Of a stretch of DNA of 11,585 nt, positions 1 to 6,462 are shown piece after piece. How positions within the stretch are numbered: position 1 is the first letter of the stretch; each line of letters starts with the position of its first letter. This DNA is from Candidatus Acidianus copahuensis (GTDB lineage: Archaea; Thermoproteota; Thermoprotei_A; Sulfolobales; Sulfolobaceae), in contig NZ_JFZT01000031.1 in the NCBI RefSeq assembly GCF_000632495.1, forward strand, positions 1-11,585, written 5' to 3'. Position numbers and translations under genes: made by a program. Below the pieces are notes generated by a model that saw only the letters and a program-made list of their open reading frames with translations, made no database searches and was not told where the DNA came from.

Positions 1-279
1 CCGGAAGTGTATAAACGAGCCGGAAAACCAATAAATATTGAGATAGGCAATATTCCATTGATCTCGATTCTTGGTGTAGCTTCCTTCTCTAGCTGGCTTT
101 TCCTTCTGTCAGAATCAATACTCGGCGTGTTATCGTCAAAAGTTGGGCTAACAGTAATGCCAATTGTCTCAGCTATACTTGGGATTGTATTCCTGATATA
201 TGTAGGTTACATAAAGAAGCTTCAAAAGGAGGAAGGAGTAGATGTTTCTATCATTGGTGCTGAAATACCACCAGATTAG
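1..279 (+). CDS. APC-type permease, C-terminal fragment (5' end outside window)
   Basis: The reading frame is open from the first base, so this is the 3' end of a gene that begins before the window; the GTG at position 7 is an internal Val codon. The 92 visible residues show two hydrophobic segments, about residues 20-41 (IPLISILGVASFSSWLF region) and 51-74 (VMPIVSAILGIVFLIYVGYI region), followed by a short charged tail ending IPPD. The pattern PEVYKRAGKP before a membrane segment resembles the C-terminal part of archaeal amino acid/polyamine/organocation (APC) permeases. It would sit in the cytoplasmic membrane; the substrate cannot be read from this part. It converges on the carbamoylase-type hydrolase, ending 33 bp from that gene's stop. 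A role in uptake for the neighbouring amidohydrolases is inference. Family call is moderate because most of the protein is missing. Confidence 0.6.
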   Translation, partial: PEVYKRAGKPINIEIGNIPLISILGVASFSSWLFLLSESILGVLSSKVGLTVMPIVSAILGIVFLIYVGYIKKLQKEEGVDVSIIGAEIPPD

Positions 280-280
280 T

Positions 281-288
281 CTTTTTTA
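281..288 (+). terminator. T-run terminator after the permease
   Basis: CTTTTTTA starts two bases after the permease TAG. Archaeal termination commonly occurs at such T-runs on the coding strand. On the opposite strand the A-run at about 293-297 could serve the converging hydrolase gene. Confidence 0.5.
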
Positions 289-312
289 TAATAAAAACTT
301 AATTTCTTATTT

Positions 313-1563
313 TTATCCTTGTATTTTATAATTATCAAGATCTTCCTTAGCCAACTTAATTAACGTCTCCTTTAATACTTCTACCCCTTTATACGCTTTA
401 TCCCAATCAGTCCATTCCTCAGGAGCGTGGCTAATTCCGCTTTTACTGGGTACGAATATCATTCCTACTTTAGTTATTTTAGCCATCATTTGAGTATCAT
501 GAACAGCTCTACTGGGTAATTCCATATAAGAGTATCCAAGCTCTTCCGTGGAACCTCTTATCTTTTCCATCACATCTGATGAACTCCTTATCGGTTCCTC
601 AATTAGAATCTCATGATCTAGTAAGTTGCCTTCCTCTTCAGAGAACTTCTTTGCATCATTGATGAGTATCTCCTTCATATTAAGTATTTCTTCAATTTCC
701 ATAGATCTAACGTCAATCCCAATATATACTTCTCCTGGAATTACATTTACGACATTTGGTTTAACTTCCATAAAAGCCGTTGTGCCCACCATTTCCTCAA
801 ATCTTTTTACTTTCTCCCTAACGTCCAGAACCATTCGTGAAGCAGGAATCATAGGATCTTTTCTCATGTTCATGGGGGTCGTTCCAGAGTGAGATTGTTT
901 TCCCTTGAATCTTAACCATAATCTGAGAATTCCTACAATCCCAGTTACTATACCTATATCTTTATTATTCATTTCTAAGGTCGGTCCTTGTTCGACATGG
1001 AGTTCTACATGATATTTAATTCGGAAGGGGAACCTTTCCATTTTCTTGGCTTTTGAAGATACTCTGCTTTCAAACTTCCTGAAAACTTGGGAGAACTCGA
1101 CTCCTACATATTTCCCCCTCATTTTTACTAATTCTTCTTTATCTAGAGTTCCAGAGAAGTATTTGCTTCCTACAAAAGGAGCAAATGCGTTTCCTTCTTC
1201 GTCAGTAAAAACTATTATTGCCAAAGACCTTTTTGTTTCTACTCCTTCCTCATTCATGAGTCTGATTGCCTCTATTCCTCCTAAGACTCCTAAAGAACCA
1301 TCAAACATTCCCCCGTTTAATACAGTATCTATATGAGAGCCAGTTGTAACAAATTCATTACATTGTCCCCTTCTTATTCCTATTATGTTTCCTGCTAAGT
1401 CATAGTAAACCTCTAAGCCAGCTTCCCTCATTTTTTCCATTATAAATTCTCTAGCATCTAAATCAGGATCACTCATGGATGGTCTGCTTATTCCACCTCT
1501 AGGGTCTTTTCCAATTCTTCCAAGATCTTCCATGTCTTGTTTTAGTCTTGAAATGTTACTCAT
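313..1563 (-). CDS. Zn-dependent hydrolase, hydantoinase/carbamoylase family (peptidase M20 fold)
   Basis: Predicted 416-aa cytosolic amidohydrolase of the N-carbamoyl-L-amino acid hydrolase / beta-ureidopropionase / allantoate amidohydrolase family. Such enzymes hydrolyse an N-carbamoyl amino acid to the amino acid, CO2 and ammonia. The two-metal M20 signature is complete: TGSHIDT (H77), FDGSLG (D88), FTDEEGNAF (E122-E123), ELHVEQGP (H189) and GISHAPEEW (H379). The dimerisation-domain motif GKQSHSGTTPM is at 221-231 and HDTQMMA at 355-361. Length is normal for the family. I chose ATG 1563 (MSNISRL) over an upstream in-frame start at 1602 because a TATA-like element centred about 25 nt upstream predicts a leaderless transcript there, and the family normally starts near this point. 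The dihydropyrimidinase-type enzyme at 3578-4972 would supply its substrate. Which carbamoyl compound is used cannot be decided from sequence. Confidence 0.88.
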   Translation of the reverse strand: MSNISRLKQDMEDLGRIGKDPRGGISRPSMSDPDLDAREFIMEKMREAGLEVYYDLAGNIIGIRRGQCNEFVTTGSHIDTVLNGGMFDGSLGVLGGIEAIRLMNEEGVETKRSLAIIVFTDEEGNAFAPFVGSKYFSGTLDKEELVKMRGKYVGVEFSQVFRKFESRVSSKAKKMERFPFRIKYHVELHVEQGPTLEMNNKDIGIVTGIVGILRLWLRFKGKQSHSGTTPMNMRKDPMIPASRMVLDVREKVKRFEEMVGTTAFMEVKPNVVNVIPGEVYIGIDVRSMEIEEILNMKEILINDAKKFSEEEGNLLDHEILIEEPIRSSSDVMEKIRGSTEELGYSYMELPSRAVHDTQMMAKITKVGMIFVPSKSGISHAPEEWTDWDKAYKGVEVLKETLIKLAKEDLDNYKIQG

Positions 1564-1584
1564 GATCTTATATTCGATTACACA

Positions 1585-1592
1585 TAATAAAA
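1585..1592 (-). promoter_or_regulatory. TATA box of the carbamoylase-type gene
   Basis: On the minus strand TTTTATTA is centred about 25 nt before ATG 1563. That is the spacing expected between a Sulfolobales TATA box and a transcription start that coincides with the start codon. Confidence 0.55.
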
Positions 1593-1699
1593 TGTGTACC
1601 ACTGCAACCCTGAAGATGAGGTTTATTTTTAAAAAAAAAATTGATTTTCTAAGTTCTTAATGAATTAATGATCTTTTTTGGAGAGTTATCTTATCAGCT

Positions 1700-3016
1700 T
1701 TATGTCCTTTTATCATGTTTAATATTTTTATTTTTCTGTAAAAACGCTCTTCTCTTTATGGAAGTATATTCTACCTGGTTTTCTCCAACATCTCTAACTT
1801 TTGAGATCGTGTAAACCATGAATAAGGTTAGAGCGTCTAGGACTAGAAAAGTGGTCAAAAAAGAATGATTAGGGGAAAAAGAAGTTAGTGGAATCATTAC
1901 TAGAGGTATAACAGTTCCACCTATATTACCGAAAAGATATAGGATTGATATCGAGGAACCAGCTAACACCTTACCTGACAACTCAGACGTCCAGTCTATT
2001 ATTATAGGAAATGCTCCTAACATGAAAAATCCAAGAACAAAGTTAGAGATTAGTATTAAAGGAAAATTAGAAATTATGGCATAAAGTATAACAGCTGGCA
2101 AAGATATTATTAAAGCAGTCATAACAATTAATCTCCTACTTCCAATCTTTACTGAAATTAATGGAACAAAGAAACTCCCTACTATACCCCCTATTATTAA
2201 TGATAGTGCGATTAAGCCTATTTGGAATTCCGAAAAATTAAGATACCCTAAAATATTATCTATCCAAGTTAAAATTCCAATAAATATACCCATTTCTATT
2301 AATAATAACCAGTATAGTGATGCAAGGTTCTTGTTAGATATTAAGGTTTTTAATTCCTTTATCGCCATTAGATTTTTTTCTTTAATATTTGAACTATTCC
2401 CCTTCAATATAGAAGAAGCAATAAAAATTATGGAAAAAACTACCATTACTAAGGAAGAGTAGATAGTCATCGTTACTAGCGAGCTAAAATTGGTAACAAA
2501 GATTGAAGGAATTAATGTCCCTGTAGCAATTCCTATAAAAATCGATAGTGTAGAAATACCTATCGCTAAAGTGCTCATCTCCCCGGAGAACTCAGTTTTA
2601 GCTAATTTAGCTGAACTATTAAGGAGAAAAGGTTGAGCTATAGCAACTCCTAATTGGCCCAGGAAGATGAATAAGAAGTCAAAGTTGGCTAACCTAAAAA
2701 AGGAAAACAGCGTCATTAAAAGACCTCCAAAAATAACTGCTGATCTGTAACCAAACTTATCTATCATTATTCCAACTGGTATAGCTAGAGGGATGTATGT
2801 AAGTGGGAAAATAATGTCTAGTAAACCTACGTCAAATGACGAAACATGGTAAATTTGAGATATAAGATTACTTATAGTTGCGTAGTTTATCCAAGTATAT
2901 TGATTTAGCACAACTAGAGCTGAATAGGAGAGTAAGATTAATGATGAAATTCTCCTATTTCCCAATGAATACCACAATACTATAAAATATACTTCAATAT
3001 AAAAGATTTTCCTCAA
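1700..3016 (-). CDS. MFS transporter with FLVCR-like signature
   Basis: A 12-helix major facilitator superfamily protein of the cytoplasmic membrane. Motif A is visible in the first half as GIMIDKFGYR (82-91) and degenerate in the second half as SVKIGSRR. The N-terminal pattern NQYTWINYATISN (38-50), then SSFDVGLLDIIFPLTYIPLAIP and the helix with GVAIAQPFLLNSSAKLA, matches from memory the layout of FLVCR/DIRC2-like MFS proteins, known in animals for choline, ethanolamine or haem-related transport. The archaeal substrate is unknown. The longest frame starts at TTG 3016, but TTG 2965 (residue 18, before GNRRISSLIL) is a plausible alternative, since a TATTTTATA element lies just upstream and the first membrane segment follows directly. 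It is on the same strand as the carbamoylase-type gene with a gap of about 137 bp and its own promoter in between, so an operon is not clear. Confidence 0.8.
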   Translation of the reverse strand: MRKIFYIEVYFIVLWYSLGNRRISSLILLSYSALVVLNQYTWINYATISNLISQIYHVSSFDVGLLDIIFPLTYIPLAIPVGIMIDKFGYRSAVIFGGLLMTLFSFFRLANFDFLFIFLGQLGVAIAQPFLLNSSAKLAKTEFSGEMSTLAIGISTLSIFIGIATGTLIPSIFVTNFSSLVTMTIYSSLVMVVFSIIFIASSILKGNSSNIKEKNLMAIKELKTLISNKNLASLYWLLLIEMGIFIGILTWIDNILGYLNFSEFQIGLIALSLIIGGIVGSFFVPLISVKIGSRRLIVMTALIISLPAVILYAIISNFPLILISNFVLGFFMLGAFPIIIDWTSELSGKVLAGSSISILYLFGNIGGTVIPLVMIPLTSFSPNHSFLTTFLVLDALTLFMVYTISKVRDVGENQVEYTSIKRRAFLQKNKNIKHDKRT

Positions 3017-3577
3017 AATAAAAAGTAAATCGGTATAGGAAGTATTTTTCTCTTTTTAAAACAAGTTAATGTGATGAAACATAACTTTTCATATTCATTT
3101 TATATTACTAAGTTTTCCATATACTATCTTTAATCATTTTCTAAGCCGGTAGTTAAGTCATATATCCTAGCTAATAAGTAATTTTTTTACTAAATAGAAG
3201 TTATATCTTTTAAGAATTGTAATTTGTGTTTTATCCAAAGAATTCGAATTTATTATATTACCTTCCCTCTGAGACTATCTAGAATATCAAGGTCTTTAAA
3301 GGGTAAAGAGAAAACTAAACGTATAATAAGATTTTTATGATCAAGTTAATCTTTTGTACAACCTTATCAACTTATATAACAATTTGACGGTTAAAGCTTC
3401 GCTTATTTTTCCCTCGATAGATTATACTTAATATATTTCTAACTTGAACTCTTTACAATCTGAATGATAAGACTTTATATTTTCATATAAATGTAGCTTT
3501 AAGTTTTAGGAAGAAAATAAAAAGTATTCACTTAGTTAAGAAATGCATATTTATATTAAGATCAAAACTTAACATCT
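3017..3577. other. Non-coding gap between divergent MFS and hydantoinase genes
   Basis: About 560 bp of very AT-rich DNA separates two divergently transcribed genes. It holds their promoters: a TATA box at 3550-3557 for the right gene and T-rich TATA-like stretches near 3020-3060 on the minus strand for the left one. No convincing gene, RNA or repeat was found. A 31-codon open frame on the minus strand (about 3253-3348) looks protein-like in part but has no start codon or family signature. Confidence 0.6.
3550..3557 (+). promoter_or_regulatory. TATA box of the hydantoinase gene
   Basis: TTTATATT is centred about 25 nt before ATG 3578, so the transcript is predicted to be leaderless. No Shine-Dalgarno sequence precedes the ATG, which agrees. 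Confidence 0.65.
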
Positions 3578-4972
3578 ATGCTTGATCTGCTATTTAGAAA
3601 TGTTAGAGCTTATGATAAAGGAGGGATATTTGAGGGAGATATAGGAGTTAAAGATGGCAAAATAGTTAAAATAGGAGGGGACATCCAGGAACAGGCCGAT
3701 AAAGTAGTTGATCTTTCAAGGAAAATAGTAGTACCAGGATTAATTGACGGTCATACTCATATGGAATTTCCATTCATGAGTACAGTTACTGCGGACGACT
3801 TTTATTATGGAACTAGGGCATCGGTTGCAGGAGGTGTGACAACTATTGTAGACTTCATATCTCCACCTCCAAAGTCTGACCTAGTTTCAGCTTATAAATC
3901 TTGGAGGGAAAAAGCTGATAAAAAGGTTGTATCCGACTACGGTTTACATAGTATAATAAGGGAGGCCAGTAGCGAGAACTTGGAACAAATATCTTATCTA
4001 ATTAAAAATGAGGGAGTAGTTAGCTTCAAGTTATTTATGGCCTACAAAGGAGAACTTATGATGGACGATTCCTCAATCTATAGGACGATCAAAACAATAA
4101 CAGAAAATGGAGGAGTTGCGGGAATTCACGCAGAAAACGGAGAATTGATAGACCAGCTAATTAGAGATTTTCTTAGAGAGGGAAAAACTGAACCCATATA
4201 TCATGCGTATTCGCGTCCTGAGATATTAGAAGTTGAGGCAACAAATAGAGTAAGCTCAATTGCGAGCATGATTGGAAATGATGTCAAGATGTATATAGTC
4301 CACACTTCTACAGGAGAAGCCGTGGACACAATAACGAATTTTAGGAAGAAAGGATTCCACTTCTTTAATGAGACTACTCCACATTACTTAACGTTAAGCC
4401 TAGAAGCATTAAAGAGACCAGATGCCGAAAAGTATGTAATGAGTCCACCACTAAGAACGGACGATCAAAGGGTTAAGCTTTGGGAAAGGCTTTCCTCAGG
4501 TGACATATTCACTGTGGGTAGCGATCACTGTGTTTATTCCGAGGAACAAAAGAAAAGGTTCAAGGAGGAAGTACCGCCTTTTAACGAAATACCCAATGGA
4601 GTTCCTGGAACTGAGACGATCTTGCCAATCTTATTCTACTTTGGAGTAAAGAGAGGTTTAATCAGCATGGAAAGGATGGTAGAAGTAACTTCTTACAATC
4701 CTGCACGATTTTATGGTCTCTATCCTAAGAAGGGACATTTACTTCCTGGAGCAGATGCAGACATAGCTATAATTGATCCAGGAAGAAAAGTTAAGATTTC
4801 TACTGATGTTTTGCATAGTAATATAGATTATACAATATATGATGGAATTGAAGTCGAAGGATGGAACGTAATGACTATTAGGAGAGGAGAGATAGTATAT
4901 GAAGAGGGACAAGTATTGGGAAAAGCAGGTAGTGGTCAATATGTTAAGGGAAAAACACCGATTATAACATAG
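3578..4972 (+). CDS. Dihydropyrimidinase / D-hydantoinase family cyclic amidohydrolase
   Basis: A 464-aa cytosolic metal-dependent amidohydrolase (TIM-barrel) that opens the ring of dihydropyrimidines or 5-substituted hydantoins to give N-carbamoyl amino acids. The binuclear metal site is complete: GLIDGHTHMEFP (H59, H61), the carbamylatable lysine in SFKLFMAYKG (K151), GIHAEN (H184), VHTS (H242) and GSDHC (D316). Residues that bind the ring in this family are also present: Y156, S289 in MSPPLR and N340 in IPNGVPG. The C-terminal GADADIAIIDP stretch belongs to the small beta-sandwich domain shared by these amidohydrolases. Length is typical. The N-carbamoyl product fits the M20 hydrolase at 313-1563. 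The CRISPR mini-array begins 8 bp after the stop with no clear T-run between. Dihydropyrimidinase, hydantoinase and allantoinase activities cannot be separated by eye, although the YKG and SPPLR motifs favour the first two. Confidence 0.9.
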   Translation: MLDLLFRNVRAYDKGGIFEGDIGVKDGKIVKIGGDIQEQADKVVDLSRKIVVPGLIDGHTHMEFPFMSTVTADDFYYGTRASVAGGVTTIVDFISPPPKSDLVSAYKSWREKADKKVVSDYGLHSIIREASSENLEQISYLIKNEGVVSFKLFMAYKGELMMDDSSIYRTIKTITENGGVAGIHAENGELIDQLIRDFLREGKTEPIYHAYSRPEILEVEATNRVSSIASMIGNDVKMYIVHTSTGEAVDTITNFRKKGFHFFNETTPHYLTLSLEALKRPDAEKYVMSPPLRTDDQRVKLWERLSSGDIFTVGSDHCVYSEEQKKRFKEEVPPFNEIPNGVPGTETILPILFYFGVKRGLISMERMVEVTSYNPARFYGLYPKKGHLLPGADADIAIIDPGRKVKISTDVLHSNIDYTIYDGIEVEGWNVMTIRRGEIVYEEGQVLGKAGSGQYVKGKTPIIT

Positions 4973-4980
4973 AACATGAA

Positions 4981-5124
4981 ATGACAGTTTCTTTTCGTTG
5001 TTACGCTACTGGAGCAACTGAAGATAATATGGTGCTAGCGTTTCAGTTTCTTTTCGTTATTACCTATTACGTTGCAAGGGATAAACTGCCTTACTACGCA
5101 GTTTCAGTTTCTTTTCGTTATTAC
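4981..5124 (-). CRISPR. CRISPR mini-array: three 24-nt repeats, two spacers
   Basis: Repeats lie at 4981-5004, 5040-5063 and 5101-5124; spacers at 5005-5039 (35 nt) and 5064-5100 (37 nt). The second and third repeats are identical over 24 nt and end in GTTTCTTTTCGTTATTAC (plus strand). The first differs at positions 1, 3, 4 and 20. On the minus strand the repeat starts GTAATAAC and ends CTGAAAC, close to 24-nt Sulfolobales repeats I recall (for example S. acidocaldarius type), whose 3' end supplies the crRNA 5' handle. In that orientation the degenerate copy is the leader-distal repeat with a decayed 3' end, as is usual for terminal repeats, so transcription should run right to left. No cas gene is in the window. 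It starts 8 bp from the hydantoinase stop. A short open frame across it (4981-5211) is not a gene. Confidence 0.9.
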
Positions 5125-5234
5125 CTGTGCTTCAACATCAATGCACAATATCAGTATTGTATCACAAGTAAACAAAAAGCGCATTCAAAACATCTTGTTA
5201 TCCTGAACTAGAAACATTTTCAGACCCCTTACCT
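5125..5234 (-). promoter_or_regulatory. Possible short or truncated CRISPR leader
   Basis: In the inferred minus-strand orientation of the array this 110-nt stretch lies directly upstream of the first repeat, between it and the vapC stop. It contains no further repeat copy. A perfect stem ACAATA/TATTGT with a TCAG loop lies at 5145-5160, 20 bp from the first repeat. Sulfolobales leaders are usually longer, so this may be a truncated leader, or the array may depend on read-through from vapBC. Function is inferred from position only. Confidence 0.35.
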
Positions 5235-5636
5235 TTATCTTATCTCTTTATAGTTTTCTACTTTTAACCCATTTATCCTGGAAAAATGTTTCGCATTTCC
5301 AGTAACTATTGTACAGCCGTTTTCTCTGGCTATCACCCCTATCAAGAGGTCCCTAACGTCTATTATCTCACCATTCTTTGATAACTCAGCAAACTCTTTA
5401 CCAGCTTCCTCCGGGTAACGGAACTCTAGTATATCAAGTGCATCTTTCAGAGCATCGACCTCCTCTTTTCCTTTACCTCTCAAAAAGGATCCATAATATA
5501 GTTCAAAGAGGTTTACGACCGTGGTCTTTAAAGAAAACCCCTTGTTCTTCTCTATGTAATTAACTGCCTCCTTCTTCCCCCTCAAAAAGTCGATTAGCAT
5601 ATCTGTATCTAAACATTTACACTCCACTCCTTCCAC
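5235..5636 (-). CDS. vapC: VapC-type PIN-domain ribonuclease toxin
   Basis: A 133-aa single PIN domain. The Mg-binding acidic residues are visible: D10 in CLDTDMLIDFLRG, E45 in VVNLFELYYG and D96 in IIDVRDLLIGVIA. The C-terminal VTGNAKHFSRINGL (111-124) is the usual VapC motif before the last strand. VapC toxins cleave specific RNAs when freed from VapB. The start is GTG 5636, overlapping vapB by 28 bp; GTG 5627, three codons later, is an equally possible start with a 19-bp overlap. Either way the genes are translationally linked. The stop lies 110 bp upstream of the CRISPR array on the same inferred strand, so vapBC read-through could enter the array. The target RNA is not predictable. Confidence 0.9.
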   Translation of the reverse strand: MEGVECKCLDTDMLIDFLRGKKEAVNYIEKNKGFSLKTTVVNLFELYYGSFLRGKGKEEVDALKDALDILEFRYPEEAGKEFAELSKNGEIIDVRDLLIGVIARENGCTIVTGNAKHFSRINGLKVENYKEIR

Positions 5637-5836
5637 GCTCTCCTTAAATTGTTAAATATCATTTCAACTTCATCATCGGTCATTTCGCTCCATCTACCCG
5701 CTAACTCTTCTATATTCCTTTTACTGTAGCTTTTAACAAGCCTTATCATAAGTTCTGAAAAGCTCTCATCCCTTCCCTTTAAGGATAACAATGCGTTATA
5801 TGCTTCTTCCGTTATAGTTATTGTCTTAGTTGCCAT
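5609..5836 (-). CDS. vapB: VapB-type antitoxin (VAPB_antitox/DUF217-like)
   Basis: A 75-aa antitoxin. The N-terminal strand KTITITEEAYNALLSLKG and DESFSELMIRLV are typical of the archaeal VapB family with an AbrB-unlike N-terminal DNA-binding part. The C-terminal half (about 40-75, EELAGRWSEMTDDEVEMI and a basic, Trp-containing tail) would wrap VapC. It overlaps the toxin gene, which is the classical TA operon order (antitoxin first). A TATA box at 5861-5867 lies about 27 nt upstream of ATG 5836, so the transcript is probably leaderless. The triplicated hexamer and GTTTAAAC palindrome between TATA box and start are candidate autoregulatory binding sites. Confidence 0.88.
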   Translation of the reverse strand: MATKTITITEEAYNALLSLKGRDESFSELMIRLVKSYSKRNIEELAGRWSEMTDDEVEMIFNNLRRAWKEWSVNV

Positions 5837-5867
5837 GTTTATGTTTATGTTTAAACTTAGATATAAA
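5837..5867 (-). promoter_or_regulatory. vapBC promoter with candidate operator
   Basis: On the plus strand ATGTTT occurs three times in tandem (5835-5852), running into the 8-bp palindrome GTTTAAAC (5849-5856). The TATA element ATATAAA is at 5861-5867. The repeats fill the space between the TATA box and the vapB start. Protein bound there would block RNA polymerase, consistent with TA autoregulation; that role is inferred. Confidence 0.5.
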
Positions 5868-6033
5868 CCTTACCATTAACTACCACGGTCGGAGTACCCC
5901 TACTTAAAATAGAAAAGAGGAATTCCTAGTTTATAATCTGTGTTCCACAAGGAGTTTTTAAACCTACGTGTATGGATTATTGGCAGCATTGATAAAATTA
6001 GGGAAACTTGATCATTGTAAATTACCAACGTAG
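5868..6033. other. Non-coding DNA between vapB promoter and pseudogene
   Basis: No open frame of note, no repeat and no RNA gene recognised. It may be the eroded 5' part of the surface-protein pseudogene that follows. Confidence 0.35.
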
Positions 6034-6425
6034 GACAGGGTTATAATTGGCAAGTATATTAAAATCCATGGAATTATAATAAATTCTTTTCTTGGAAATG
6101 ATACTCATTAATTTAATATAAATTCAGAAAATTATCCAGGCGGTACTTACAACTTGACTGCAAAAGCTTTACAGAAAGGCAAATTATATTCCTTAAATTC
6201 GACTTTCCTGCTTTAAAAACTCACTTATAAACTAAAAAACAAATAAAGGCAATAGATTCGTCTTCAAGTTCTCAAATATCAAACCATTATTCTTCATTTC
6301 CAAGCACGATAAACAGCGTTAACAATGAATTGTGTTCTTACGTTTCTTCAGTAAAGACTGAGAGCACATTCATAGGAATTGTAGCAATTATAATTTCGAT
6401 AATAATAATATCTTTAATAAAGTAA
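6034..6425 (+). pseudogene. Decayed gene for a membrane-anchored surface protein
   Basis: No intact frame, but successive fragments read as protein on the plus strand. From 6034 one frame gives DRVIIGKYIKIHGIIINSF, is broken by TAA at 6109-6111 and resumes as NSENYPGGTYNLTAKALQKG and SLNSTFLL up to TAA 6214. This resembles the strand repeats of Ig-like domains in archaeal secreted proteins. After a frameshift, 6231-6425 gives a Ser/Thr/Asn-rich stretch (SSSSSQISN, YSSFPSTINS) followed by the hydrophobic segment FIGIVAIIISIIIISLIK and a stop. A Ser/Thr-rich stalk plus C-terminal membrane anchor is typical of Sulfolobales cell-envelope proteins. The N-terminus and signal peptide are missing; sequence 5870-6033 may hold further unrecognised remnants. 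The exact family is unknown. Confidence 0.5.
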
Positions 6426-6426
6426 G

Positions 6427-6432
6427 AAAAAA
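6427..6432 (-). terminator. T-run terminator after the CARF-PIN gene
   Basis: Six As on the plus strand give TTTTTT on the minus strand, about 30 nt past the CARF-PIN stop codon. This fits a simple archaeal T-run terminator. Confidence 0.4.
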
Positions 6433-6462
6433 TAATTTATTCTAATATATTTTCTATCTTTT

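Noticed and set aside
3253..3348. Minus-strand frame of about 31 codons reading LVFSLPFKDLDILDSLRGK
   Set aside because: Looks protein-like and could be a gene remnant, but it has no start codon, no recognisable family and is short enough to be chance.
4981..5211. Open frame of 76 codons on the plus strand
   Set aside because: It runs through the CRISPR repeats and spacers; the protein has repeated segments only because of the repeats.
4981..5836. A CreTA-type CRISPR-regulated toxin-antitoxin system
   Set aside because: VapC already has a protein antitoxin, no cas genes are adjacent, and I see no spacer match to the vapBC promoter, so I do not claim it.
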